From DASYKT01 sp035995185 (GTDB lineage: Bacteria > Acidobacteriota > Blastocatellia > Pyrinomonadales > Pyrinomonadaceae), in the NCBI GenBank assembly GCA_035995185.1, contig DASYKT010000038.1, forward strand, positions 1-64,000: a DNA stretch of 64,000 bases, written 5' to 3'. How positions within the stretch are numbered: position 1 is the first letter of the stretch; each line of letters begins with the position of its first letter. Under the pieces are notes generated by a model, which saw only the letters and a list, made by a program, of their open reading frames with translations, had not been told where the DNA came from and ran no database searches. The translations under genes were made by a program, and so were the position numbers. Of the stretch, positions 26,699 to 34,896 are shown piece after piece.

Positions 26699-26836
26699 AT
26701 GGAGCTTTGCTGTATCGGTGTTGTTGCTTTATTCGCTATCTGCTGCGGAATGCTGGGTTTGGCTACGGCGGCGAATATGAGCGCGACCGAGATCGAGTAT
26801 ACGGCCCCGGCGGAAGGGAAGTTGCCCGGCACCTGA
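26699..26836 (+). CDS. 45-residue membrane peptide A
   Basis: Short frame from ATG at 26699 to TGA at 26836. The product begins MELCCIGVVALFAICCGMLG, a single hydrophobic segment, and ends in a small polar tail. It is supported mainly by the next frame, whose product begins MEYCCIGVIFLLA: two adjacent paralogues starting ME-x-CCIGV. No good ribosome site is seen, so the call is tentative. A longer frame at 26680-26862 in another phase shows no such support. Confidence 0.42.
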   Translation: MELCCIGVVALFAICCGMLGLATAANMSATEIEYTAPAEGKLPGT

Positions 26837-26843
26837 AACTAAG

Positions 26844-26990
26844 ATGGAATACTGCTGCATAGGAGTGATCTTTCTGCTGGCTGCAACTTTTGCGGTGCTC
26901 GGGCTCGTTTTTGGCCTTCAATACCGCAGCCGCAACAAAGATCCTCGGCAAACACCTGAGTCAGATGCTACCCACAAAACTTCCGAATAG
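26844..26990 (+). CDS. 48-residue membrane peptide B, paralogue of A
   Basis: ATG at 26844 to TAG at 26990, eight bases after peptide A. It begins MEYCCIGVIFLLAATFAVLG, one membrane segment, followed by a basic then polar tail (QYRSRNKDPRQTPESDATHK). The N-terminus matches that of peptide A. Function unknown. The ribosome site is weak. Confidence 0.45.
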   Translation: MEYCCIGVIFLLAATFAVLGLVFGLQYRSRNKDPRQTPESDATHKTSE

Positions 26991-27036
26991 CTAGGTTACT
27001 AAATAAAGGAATAAAGGATGTCTTAATGAGCGATAC

Positions 27037-27111
27037 GTTTCGTGTGTTTAGTGTGGTTAGTGGTAAAAATTCCGGAAACTTTAACCACGAAACGCACGAA
27101 ATACACGAAAT
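27037..27111. repeat. family D inverted repeat, copy 2
   Basis: GTTTCGTGTGTTTAGTGTGG on the left mirrors AACCACGAAACGCACG with AAATACACGAAA on the right. It is a short copy with a small central loop. Confidence 0.85.
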
Positions 27112-27214
27112 CATCCGCCACGTCTTAGTTTCGAGTTGAATTTATAGGCAAAGCCTTACAAGTATAAGGAAGCCTGTCTTATTAGAAAGCTATCATCCTG
27201 CTATAATTGGTTTT

Positions 27215-28537
27215 ATGACGATCGTCAATGACTGTGAAATGATCATCATCATCGGCGCAGGCGCTGCCGGGCTTGCTGCCGCGCGACATCTGGCGCAGGC
27301 CGGGATCAAGCCGCTGCTGATCGAAGCCCGCGACCGCATCGGCGGGCGTGTGCATACCATATTTGAGAATAACGTGCCGGTTGAATTGGGCGCCGAATTT
27401 ATTCACGGAGCGCCGCCGGAGATCTTTGACATCGTCAGGGAAGCGGGCCTGGAAACGCTGCCCACCAGCTGGTCGCGCTGGCATTTTACTCCTGAAAACG
27501 GCCTCGGACCTGCCGATGCTTCGGACCGCGCCGGCGACGAAAAGATCTGGCAAAAGCTCGACCAATACGTTGACCGGGGCGGCCCGGATATCTCGCTGGC
27601 GGAATTTCTCGACAACGAAGGTATAGCAGGGGAAGCACGTCAGAAGATCGAGGGCTATGTGAACGGATTTCACGCCGCGCCGGCTGATAAGATCGGCGTC
27701 AGATCGCTGGTAAAGACCGAGCGGGCAGCGGACAAGATCAACAGCGACCACGCTTTTCGACTGCCCAACGGCTATCACCAGGTAATTGAGCATTTGTGGC
27801 GCGAAGCTAAAGAAAACGGCGCGCAAATACGGCTGAATTTGCCGGTAAGTACTGTTAAGTGGGGAAAAAACGGAATTGAGATCGTCGCCGGTACTGAAGC
27901 CGAGGTCTTTCGCACCCGGGCGGCGATAATAACTCTTCCGATCAGTATTCTAAAGGCGGGTTCGGTTACATTCGAGCCGCCGCTTAAGGCTAAACAAGCC
28001 GCGCTAGACAAGATCGAGATGGGCCCGGCATTGCGAGTTATCTTTCATTTTAAGTCTAAATGGTGGAACGGGATACTAGAGAAACTTAAACCACTTGCTC
28101 AACCTTTGGGTTTTCTTTACGCACCGCAGGAAACCATCCAGGTGTGGTGGACGAACGAGCCTGCCAAACCGGCTTTGCTGACCGGCTGGGCCGGGGGGCC
28201 GAGAGCGCGGGAACTGGGGAATTTGGACCGGGAATCTCTGGTGGCAAATGAAATTAAGACGCTGGCCCGGATCTTTTCCGTCAGACCTGAATTTATCAGA
28301 GAGCAAATACTGAGCGCGAGTTATCACGACTGGCTGCACGATCCGCTTTCGCTTGGCGCCTACACCTATATGGCTGTGGACGGGGCCGATGCGCCCGCAA
28401 AACTCGCCGAACCGTTGGAAAATACGCTGTTTTTTGCCGGTGAAGCTACCAATTTCGAGGGCCACTGGGGCACTGTTCACGGGGCGATCGCCAGCGGTCT
28501 ACGGGCTGCGCGGGAAGTTATCGCTGCGAACGACTAG
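27215..28537 (+). CDS. flavin amine oxidase family protein
   Basis: A 440-residue FAD-dependent amine oxidase or desaturase-like protein. The dinucleotide-binding motif MIIIIGAGAAGLAAARHLAQ comes first, then LIEARDRIGGRVHT, which binds FAD ribose. VELGAEFIHG is the next family stretch. The C-terminal FAD motif is FFAGEATNFEGHWGTVHGAI. It would oxidise a primary or secondary amine with release of H2O2, but the substrate cannot be told. An alternative start is Met9 (27239). Its end overlaps the convergent membrane-protein gene by four bases. Confidence 0.88.
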   Translation: MTIVNDCEMIIIIGAGAAGLAAARHLAQAGIKPLLIEARDRIGGRVHTIFENNVPVELGAEFIHGAPPEIFDIVREAGLETLPTSWSRWHFTPENGLGPADASDRAGDEKIWQKLDQYVDRGGPDISLAEFLDNEGIAGEARQKIEGYVNGFHAAPADKIGVRSLVKTERAADKINSDHAFRLPNGYHQVIEHLWREAKENGAQIRLNLPVSTVKWGKNGIEIVAGTEAEVFRTRAAIITLPISILKAGSVTFEPPLKAKQAALDKIEMGPALRVIFHFKSKWWNGILEKLKPLAQPLGFLYAPQETIQVWWTNEPAKPALLTGWAGGPRARELGNLDRESLVANEIKTLARIFSVRPEFIREQILSASYHDWLHDPLSLGAYTYMAVDGADAPAKLAEPLENTLFFAGEATNFEGHWGTVHGAIASGLRAAREVIAAND

Positions 28538-29112
28538 TTCTCGTCGTCGGGTTCCTCAGCCGATCCGGCTTCTTCTTTCTTGGCTTTTGCGTCCAGCTTT
28601 GGGCCGATTACAAAGATATTGTAGGTGGCGGTGTCCCAGGCGTTGTGGATGCCGATAAAGAGCAGCAAAAGTGCCGAGGCTCCGACACCAAAAAGCGCTG
28701 TTTTGGCATAGTAAATGGCTGCCAGGGCCGATATTGCCAGCGTGGCATAGGCCGCAATAGGCAGGATGGCGTGAAAGAGCCAGTCTTCGAATACGGGCTG
28801 GTAAACGGTCTGCCTTCGCATGCGCAATGTAACAAGGATGGAATAGATCGTGCCGATCGCCCCCACTAAACCCCAGAAGATCGCCGCGCAAGCGACATCC
28901 GGCCACGGTGCGCGAATGCCCGCGGAAAGTAAAAGGGCAGCGCCAAAATGAATCACGGTCGGCGTAGCAAATGCCGCGCCCACCTCAGCACCCGGCTGCT
29001 TATTCGGCCGGCTGGCGATCAAGGTCATCACCACGAACTGCAGCCCGATCAGCGCACCCGCCGCTGAACCAACGATCAGATAAAAACTATCCCATTCTGC
29101 AAGTTCGGTCAT
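28534..29112 (-). CDS. hypothetical multi-span membrane protein
   Basis: A 192-residue protein with about five membrane segments (at about 10-30, 45-65, 75-95, 110-130, 135-155) and an acidic, Lys/Glu-rich C-terminal tail ending EEPDDEN. It begins MTELAEWDSFYLIVGSAAGA, and the stretch AAGALIGLQFVVMTLIA resembles small uncharacterised membrane proteins found in many soil bacteria. Function unknown. It is convergent with the amine oxidase gene and overlaps it by four bases. Confidence 0.72.
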   Translation of the reverse strand: MTELAEWDSFYLIVGSAAGALIGLQFVVMTLIASRPNKQPGAEVGAAFATPTVIHFGAALLLSAGIRAPWPDVACAAIFWGLVGAIGTIYSILVTLRMRRQTVYQPVFEDWLFHAILPIAAYATLAISALAAIYYAKTALFGVGASALLLLFIGIHNAWDTATYNIFVIGPKLDAKAKKEEAGSAEEPDDEN

Positions 29113-29293
29113 TACTGTTATGCCTTTCTTGAATATCTAACCAAGCCGTCCGTAGGGTATCGCATGCAGAGATACGGCATTCGGGACACGGGCAGGACAC
29201 TTGGCTGATGAGTAATTTTATACCACATTTGAACGGGTTAAGAGGGTGTTTAATAATATCCATTGCGTCCGATAATAGAGATTATGTATGATT

Positions 29294-29356
29294 TGGGTAA
29301 ACAGAGGTTTTGGCGAAATATGCTTAAACCCCCTCTGTTTATAGGAATTTTACCCG
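29294..29356. other. long imperfect hairpin
   Basis: GGGTAAACAGAGG near 29295 is mirrored by CCTCTGTTT (about 29332-29340) and TTTACCC (about 29349-29355). The rest of the 311-base gap 29113-29423 shows no gene; a family A arm ends it. Confidence 0.45.
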
Positions 29357-29391
29357 CTTAGCCTTCTAGCTGGCTGGTTTAACCACCGGAA

Positions 29392-29423
29392 GCCGGTCAC
29401 TTCGTTCCCGGTACTGACCTCAT
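29392..29423. repeat. family A half element beside a stop codon
   Basis: GCCGGTCACTTCGTTCCCGG and TACTGACCTCAT, a single arm of the GTCAGTACC subtype. It directly abuts the stop codon of the alpha/beta hydrolase gene at 29424. Confidence 0.85.
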
Positions 29424-30374
29424 CTAAAACGTAGGTGGCGCTTCATTGAGATCAGAATCCAGGAAATCGGTGATCATGGGTATCAGCCAATCCGTTCGCT
29501 GCATCATGCCGATGTGGGTTGTGCCCGGGATAATGGCCAGGCGGGATTTTGGCAGCCCGTGGAATTCCCCCATTTTTCCGCCGCCTTTTGCGCGAAACAG
29601 CTCCAGCGCATGCTCGTATCGCACGCCGTCGGCATCGCCAATGGCCATGAATATCGGGGCCTCTATATTTCTTACATCCTTAGACCAATCATAAGGCTTC
29701 AGGTCGATACTGCTGACCTTCTTTACAAATTCCGGGAAATGAGCGGGATCGTTTCCAAGGCTGATGTATTGCTCATATAAAGCGGTGTCTTTGAACATAT
29801 CTGCGTTCATCTTAGCAAAAGCGGCCTCTGTATCGGGCCACCACCCATCGTGCGCATAGGCGCCTGACAATATCACCAGTCTGCGTACTTGCTCAGGATG
29901 GCGCACGGCTACCTGAAAAGCCACGCCGCCGCCCATGCTGTATCCCAAAATGTCTGCGCTGTCTATTTTAAGGTGCTTAAGCAGGCCGGATACATCGTCT
30001 GCCATGCCTTCGAAGCTGATCTCGCGTTCTATATCTCTTGTACGGCCGTGGCCCTGCATTTCAGTTACGATTACTTTCCGGTCCTTGGCGAGCATGGGTA
30101 TGAATTTCGACCAATTTAAGGGGATGCTCATAAAGGAGCCATGCAGCAGCACGATCGGTTTACCTTCGCCGTAAACCTCGTAGTACATTTTTAGCCCGTT
30201 CACATCTGCATAGCCGGTTTCAGCCGGCTTTATGTCCGGGTTAGCAGCTGTGACTTTTGCGGCGTCTTTAGGCGCAGGTGAAACTGCCTGGTTTACTTTT
30301 TGTTGAGGTTGGCAGGACGTCATTACCGCTACAATAATGGCAACCCAGAGACCGGTTAGAATACGCGTGTTCAT
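29424..30374 (-). CDS. alpha/beta hydrolase lipoprotein
   Basis: A 316-residue hydrolase. The N-terminus MNTRILTGLWVAIIVAVMTSC is a lipoprotein signal with Cys21, followed by a Pro/Ala/Lys linker. The hydrolase fold has IVLLHGSFM (oxyanion hole), the nucleophile elbow LGYSMGGGVA with Ser, and a late PGTTHIGMM with the catalytic His; an Asp in AIGDADGVR completes the triad. It is probably an esterase anchored in the envelope. The substrate is unknown. A repeat arm lies at its 3' end. Confidence 0.88.
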   Translation of the reverse strand: MNTRILTGLWVAIIVAVMTSCQPQQKVNQAVSPAPKDAAKVTAANPDIKPAETGYADVNGLKMYYEVYGEGKPIVLLHGSFMSIPLNWSKFIPMLAKDRKVIVTEMQGHGRTRDIEREISFEGMADDVSGLLKHLKIDSADILGYSMGGGVAFQVAVRHPEQVRRLVILSGAYAHDGWWPDTEAAFAKMNADMFKDTALYEQYISLGNDPAHFPEFVKKVSSIDLKPYDWSKDVRNIEAPIFMAIGDADGVRYEHALELFRAKGGGKMGEFHGLPKSRLAIIPGTTHIGMMQRTDWLIPMITDFLDSDLNEAPPTF

Positions 30375-30416
30375 ATCTTCCCCCTTGTTCTAAAACGAAT
30401 ATTATACCATCTCAAT

Positions 30417-33086
30417 TCATAGGATTTCTACATATCCGTCGGTTCCATTCACGCGAATTCTCTGCCCGTCTTTTATCAGTTTGGTCGCATTTTCCACCCC
30501 GACAACTGCCGGTAAACCATATTCACGCGCGATAACCGCTCCGTGTGTCATCAGCCCGCCGACTTCGGTGACCAGGCCTTTGATGGACACAAACAGGGGC
30601 GTCCAGCTAGGGTCGGTAAAGGCGGTGACCAATATATCTCCGTCATCCAGATCGGCGTCTTCCATCTTCAAAATGACACGCGCTCTTCCCTCTATGACTC
30701 CGGAAGAAACAGCCAGGCCGACAATCGAACCTGCCGGCAGGTGGTCCCGTTTATATCTCCCGGCCCCGATCTCTCCCTCAGATGTAATAACGCGTGGCGG
30801 GGTCAATTTCTCAAATAACTTGTGCTCTTCCTTTCGCTCGCGAATAAGCTCCCAGTCGGCCTTATTCGTTCTTACCGCCTCGCGAAACTCTTCAAAGGTC
30901 AGATAAAAAACATCCTCTTTTTCACGAACAACACCCGCTGATACCAGCCTTTCAGCCTCCCTCATCAGCGCCTGCTTATAAACAAAATACCGGTTGATAA
31001 TGGCGTATTTCGGATATTCACGATACCCGATCACGCTCCGCATCAGAGCTATGACCCGTTTTGTTTCTTCCGCCTTTTCCGGGCCGCCCGGCAGATGCTC
31101 CAACCGCTCCAGTAATTCCCGTTCTTTTCTCTCCGCCGCCTGCAGCCCTTGCTCGACCTTCCTTTTACGCTCACCCGGCTCGAAAATTTTTATATTGCCG
31201 ACGATCAGGGGAATGAGCGCCGCCGGTTTTTCGCTCCAGCGTGAACGCGTGATATCGATCTCCCCGGCGCACCGCATACCGTATTTTTCGAGATAGGCCC
31301 CGATCGCGTCCTTCACCTCTTGTCCGCCGTCAAGCTTAATCAGTTTGTCTAAAAGATTTTCGTCATCTGCATGCTGCTGCAAATAGCCGGCCGCTTCCGG
31401 ATAGGGGCGAGCGACGTCCGCAACGTCCAGCAGGTCGAGCCCCATTTCCGAGGTAATGTTGTTCGGCGCCGAAAGAGAAAGCATGTCGGCCGCGCCTTTT
31501 TCGCCCAGCCATTCCTTTATATTCTCGTTTATCCAAGCTGCGGCATTCACCGCGGCCAGGATCAGGCCCAGATTCCGCGAATCGCCCATGCTCTTCTTTA
31601 ATTCGCCGAGATCCTCCAGGATGAGGTCGAAAACGTCGGTGCCCGATCTCCTCTCGATGTTTTGCTTCAGCGTTTCCAGCTCTGCCTGGAGACCATTGAT
31701 AATATCGGAAATCATCGTCGGGTCGTTCTCGAATTTTTCCAGGTCGCTCCACACCTTCTCTTTATCAATGCCGGCAAGGAACGACGGTTTTTCATCACCC
31801 GGTAAAGAGGATATAAAGTCTCCCCGCTCTATGATGGTCATGAGAGCGTCTTTTAGAAGCGGATCGAGCTGCCCCATTGCCCCTAATAAGTTTTCCCTCC
31901 CCGCGGGCGAAGCCAATTGTTTCGCGACATCGACAAACAATCTTCCGCCTGCCTTATGAAAGGGCCCCATCCGCCATAAAGACAGCCCCAGAGGCTTCAT
32001 CGCATCGGTCATCATTTGCTGATGGCCGACGGATATGTAGACGTGATTTTCCTGATCGTTCGCTTCAGGTATCGGAAATAAAGTAGTAATGGGGCGGCTC
32101 TGGACAATATAAAAAGCGTTATCGACCAAACACCATTCGATGTCTTGTGGCCCCCCATTATATTCTGCAAAATGTTCTTCGATCTTTCTGCCGATGCGCT
32201 CGAGTTCCAGGATCTGCTCATCCGTCAGTGCTTGCGTATTCTGCCGCTCAGGCTCGATCTCCTGTTCTTTAGTATTGCCATCTATCGCGGCATAAATAGC
32301 CAGTTTCTTGGTTGATATTTTCTTATCGATGATCCGGCCGTCACGTACTTTATAGATATCGGGATTCACCAGTCCGGAAACCATCGCCTCGCCAAGCCCG
32401 AAGCCGGCATCGATGGATGAAACTTTTCTATTGCCATTGACGGGATCGGCGGTAAACAAAATTCCCGCCGCCTGCGGAAAGACCATCTTCTGAACAACCA
32501 CGGCCAGGTTGACTTTACGATGGTCGAAGCCGTTTTGCAGGCGGTAAATCACAGCCCTCTCGGTAAAAAGCGATGCCCAACATTTACTGATAGACGCGAG
32601 AATCGAATCCTTTCCGATGATGTTCAGATACGTGTCCTGCTGGCCTGCGAAAGAGGCCGTCGGAAGATCTTCGGCCGTGGCGCTGGACCTCACGGCATAT
32701 GCTACAGGGGCTGTAGGAGCATCATTTTCACCGAGCTTGGTGAGACAACCCGCGATCTCTTCAACGATGTCTTGCGGGATGGCGATGCCTTCGATGCCTA
32801 AGCGAATCTCACCGCTGAGTTCGCGGATCTTGTCCCGGTCTTCCACCTTTAGAAGCGATAACCGGTCGAGTAACTCGCCGATAGACGGTGTTTCCCCAAT
32901 GATCCTTTTAAAAGCTTCGGTAGAAATACAAAAGCCATCCGGCACGCGGATCCCTTCGATCCTGATCAGCTCCCCGAGGTTCGCGCCCTTGCCGCCGACG
33001 ATCGCCAGTTGTGTTTTATCGATCTCCTGAAAATTGAGTGTATAGGTACTGCTATTATTCATTTGCTTTACTTTTTTTACGATCAT
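30417..33086 (-). CDS. rifampin phosphotransferase-like dikinase
   Basis: An 889-residue enzyme with the layout of rifampin phosphotransferase: an N-terminal ATP-grasp domain (VGGKGANLGELIRIEGIRVP, AVRSSATAEDLPTASFAGQQ, FTADPVNGN, DIEWCLVDNAFYIVQSRPI), a long central domain beginning HVYISVGHQQMMTDAMKPLG, and a C-terminal swivelling domain with catalytic His848 in GGLMTHGAVIAREYG. PEP synthase's C-terminal PEP barrel is missing, which separates it from PpsA. Known members use ATP to phosphorylate rifampin, giving AMP and phosphate. It overlaps the MarR gene by four bases (ATGA). Drug activity is inferred from family. Confidence 0.85.
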   Translation of the reverse strand: MIVKKVKQMNNSSTYTLNFQEIDKTQLAIVGGKGANLGELIRIEGIRVPDGFCISTEAFKRIIGETPSIGELLDRLSLLKVEDRDKIRELSGEIRLGIEGIAIPQDIVEEIAGCLTKLGENDAPTAPVAYAVRSSATAEDLPTASFAGQQDTYLNIIGKDSILASISKCWASLFTERAVIYRLQNGFDHRKVNLAVVVQKMVFPQAAGILFTADPVNGNRKVSSIDAGFGLGEAMVSGLVNPDIYKVRDGRIIDKKISTKKLAIYAAIDGNTKEQEIEPERQNTQALTDEQILELERIGRKIEEHFAEYNGGPQDIEWCLVDNAFYIVQSRPITTLFPIPEANDQENHVYISVGHQQMMTDAMKPLGLSLWRMGPFHKAGGRLFVDVAKQLASPAGRENLLGAMGQLDPLLKDALMTIIERGDFISSLPGDEKPSFLAGIDKEKVWSDLEKFENDPTMISDIINGLQAELETLKQNIERRSGTDVFDLILEDLGELKKSMGDSRNLGLILAAVNAAAWINENIKEWLGEKGAADMLSLSAPNNITSEMGLDLLDVADVARPYPEAAGYLQQHADDENLLDKLIKLDGGQEVKDAIGAYLEKYGMRCAGEIDITRSRWSEKPAALIPLIVGNIKIFEPGERKRKVEQGLQAAERKERELLERLEHLPGGPEKAEETKRVIALMRSVIGYREYPKYAIINRYFVYKQALMREAERLVSAGVVREKEDVFYLTFEEFREAVRTNKADWELIRERKEEHKLFEKLTPPRVITSEGEIGAGRYKRDHLPAGSIVGLAVSSGVIEGRARVILKMEDADLDDGDILVTAFTDPSWTPLFVSIKGLVTEVGGLMTHGAVIAREYGLPAVVGVENATKLIKDGQRIRVNGTDGYVEIL

Positions 33087-33538
33087 TTGCCGTCTATTTT
33101 ATTTGTTGTCTCATTCATTATTTCAATTCCTTTTGACAAGTAGGCTTCAATAATTTTGATCTCCTTGTTTGAAAATGAAGCAATGAGTTCTTCTGTTTTG
33201 GCGCGGAATTCTTTATAAAGCGGCACGAAAAGCGCCATTATTTTTTCAGTGTTTGGTTTAATGATGATCTTCCGCCGGTCGTCTGCGTCAACCTGCCTTT
33301 TCACCAGTTTTTTCTTTTCGAATCTGTCTATTAAACCTGTCACCGCACCTGTCGTGAGCCCGGTTAAATTTGCCAACTCGCCGGCCGTCATTTGCCCTCT
33401 TTCTATTAAAAATCCCAGGTATTTATGGTCGGTTCCCGAAAGCCCTGCCTTTCCGGCAATTGCTTCGTGCATCTGAAGAGAGGTGTAGGAATGCAGCTGG
33501 CCCAGTTTTCTTATTTGTTTGATCAGATCATTATCCAT
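33083..33538 (-). CDS. MarR-family transcriptional regulator
   Basis: A 151-residue winged-helix repressor. The helix-turn-helix is around MTAGELANLTGLTTGAVTGL and the wing has VDADDRRKIIIKPN, the DxRxxxIxLT-like motif of the family. Flanking helices form the dimer interface. It is cotranscribed with the phosphotransferase gene, which it probably controls together with itself through the palindrome at 33559-33575. The inducing ligand is unknown; a rifamycin or related aromatic is a guess. Confidence 0.92.
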   Translation of the reverse strand: MDNDLIKQIRKLGQLHSYTSLQMHEAIAGKAGLSGTDHKYLGFLIERGQMTAGELANLTGLTTGAVTGLIDRFEKKKLVKRQVDADDRRKIIIKPNTEKIMALFVPLYKEFRAKTEELIASFSNKEIKIIEAYLSKGIEIMNETTNKIDGK

Positions 33539-33558
33539 ATGTATCTTATATGCTAAAC

Positions 33559-33599
33559 ATCTTAGTAGCTAAGATAATATTAATTTTGAAATGTGTCAA
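33559..33599 (-). promoter_or_regulatory. promoter and MarR operator
   Basis: On the minus strand TTGACA (33594-33599) is followed after exactly 17 bases by TATCTT (33571-33576). The perfect palindrome ATCTTAG-TAG-CTAAGAT (33559-33575) covers the -10 box and the start site, an ideal place for autorepression by the MarR protein encoded 21 bases downstream. Confidence 0.78.
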
Positions 33600-33614
33600 G
33601 ACCGATTGTCGTAA

Positions 33615-33734
33615 TGAAGTCAGTACCGGGAACGTAGTGACCGGCTTCCAAGCGCAGCGAGGAATAGAGGGATTTATCTGTACGGGTTTTAAGACAGTAA
33701 GGAGCCGGTCGCTTCGTTCCCGGTACTGACTTCA
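33615..33734. repeat. family A palindromic element, GTCAGTACC subtype
   Basis: 32-bp arms (33615-33646, beginning TGAAGTCAGTACCGGGAACG, and 33703-33734) match at 30 of 32 positions around a 56-base spacer. It lies between the divergent marR and aegerolysin-like genes. Confidence 0.92.
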
Positions 33735-33856
33735 CTGCCATTTGACTTAGGCGCTAAAAGGATTACACTACTCGCAAATTCATCGCGTGAAATAGTAATT
33801 CATTGGTGAGCTCTTCCCTGTTTTTTCAAAAATTAATAAGAAAGGTCTAATAATTA

Positions 33857-34321
33857 ATGGCAAATTTTGGCGTGTATTTCGAGATAACCAATAACACCGG
33901 ACGTGATCTCAGCTATGTCGGTTCAGATCTGGACGATGCTACCTACGACGGCCCGCAAACGATACCTTCTAATAACCAACCGACCGAGGTCCATTTAGAT
34001 GATCCGCATTTTAGCGAAGGAGCTTCGGGTACGGTCTATTTCATTGTTCAGATGAAGGGCGTGATCCGCAAATATGCCTGGTATGGCTCATGTCCCGTCG
34101 GCAGCGACAACAGCGCGTCGGGCCCCGGCATTACAAATTGGACCGGGCCGCGTGGCCATCCTACCTACATAAATATTTATATTGACGGAAACACCCCCGG
34201 ATGGACGGCCCTGGGCGCCGATTCGCCGACGCATAAGGAAATTAAAGCCGCCGCAGCCGGTAAGACCCCCGCGGACCCCAAAAAGATGGTGAAGTTTAAG
34301 CAGCCGAAAACGAAGAAATAG
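33857..34321 (+). CDS. aegerolysin-like small beta-sandwich protein
   Basis: A 154-residue beta-rich protein; the start at 33857 follows AGAAAGG. It begins MANFGVYFEITNNTGRDLSY and has the pattern EGASGTVYFIVQM then IRKYAWYGSCPVGSDNSAS, which resembles the aegerolysin signature (a GTxGTxxxV strand followed by RxFxWDCPWGSKxN). A charged Lys/Pro-rich tail ends it. Aegerolysins are small lipid-binding proteins, some forming pores with a MACPF partner. No signal peptide and no MACPF gene are seen here. The match is by eye; another beta-sandwich cytolysin-like family is possible. Confidence 0.6.
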   Translation: MANFGVYFEITNNTGRDLSYVGSDLDDATYDGPQTIPSNNQPTEVHLDDPHFSEGASGTVYFIVQMKGVIRKYAWYGSCPVGSDNSASGPGITNWTGPRGHPTYINIYIDGNTPGWTALGADSPTHKEIKAAAAGKTPADPKKMVKFKQPKTKK

Positions 34322-34330
34322 AGACTCTTG

Positions 34331-34424
34331 TTTCGTGTGTTTAGTGTGTTTCGTGGTTAAGCTTTAGTTTCATTAGGTTAGGCAACTGCAAGATTAACCA
34401 CGAAACACACCAAACACACGAAAA
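34331..34424. repeat. family D inverted repeat, copy 3
   Basis: TTTCGTGTGTTTAGTGTGTT then TCGTGGTTAA on the left (34331-34360) mirrors TTAACCACGAAACACACC then AAACACACGAAA on the right (34394-34424), with a loop of about 33 bases. A trace of family A follows near 34441. Confidence 0.9.
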
Positions 34425-34463
34425 TAGCGGCTACAGATAGCGTTCCCCGGTTTTGACAAGATC

Positions 34464-34673
34464 TCACTTCACGCTTTTTATCTTCAACACGTCGCCCGGC
34501 TGGCACTCCAACGCCTGGCAGATCTTCTTCATTGTTTCGAAATTGATGCCCAGGGCCTTGCCCTTTTTCAGGCGCCACAGGGTGGTATGGCTGATGCCGG
34601 TTTGCTTGGATAGCCAATAGAATGTGCGGCCGCGTGCGGCCAGCAGCGCATCGATTCTGACTTCTATGATCAT
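34464..34673 (-). CDS. small XRE-type helix-turn-helix protein
   Basis: A 69-residue Cro/CI-like DNA-binding protein, just one HTH domain: LLAARGRTFYWLSKQTGISH, TTLWRLKKGKALGINFETMK and KICQALECQPGDVLKI. That is the short YozG/Xre form that usually acts as a dimeric repressor. It is divergent from the STAS gene, with the TTGACA promoter at 34772 between them, but no toxin or target gene adjoins it on its own strand. Confidence 0.85.
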   Translation of the reverse strand: MIIEVRIDALLAARGRTFYWLSKQTGISHTTLWRLKKGKALGINFETMKKICQALECQPGDVLKIKSVK

Positions 34674-34771
34674 AGGAATTTTAGGTAGTGTATTGCCGTT
34701 TTTGGCCTAAACCCAGTCGCGGCCGATTCCGGCAAATACAATATATCCAACATACAAAACATATCCTGCAT

Positions 34772-34800
34772 TTGACATATAGTCAACCAGGGCTTATTCT
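34772..34800 (+). promoter_or_regulatory. sigma-70-type promoter of the STAS gene
   Basis: TTGACA (34772-34777), a 17-base spacer and TATTCT (34795-34800). The leader to the STAS start at 34897 is about 90 bases. Confidence 0.65.
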
Positions 34801-34896
34801 AAAGAAGTAAAGAGCTTAGCTCACTCTCTTCTCAGCATTTCCGGAAACCACCGGCTCTTCTGAAGTCCATAGCCCAGATCTCCAAAGGGACTTATA

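Noticed and set aside
33539..33614. Rifampin-associated element (RAE) upstream of the phosphotransferase operon
   Set aside because: The GC-rich 19-bp palindrome known from other rifampin-responsive genes is absent; control by the local MarR palindrome explains the layout better.
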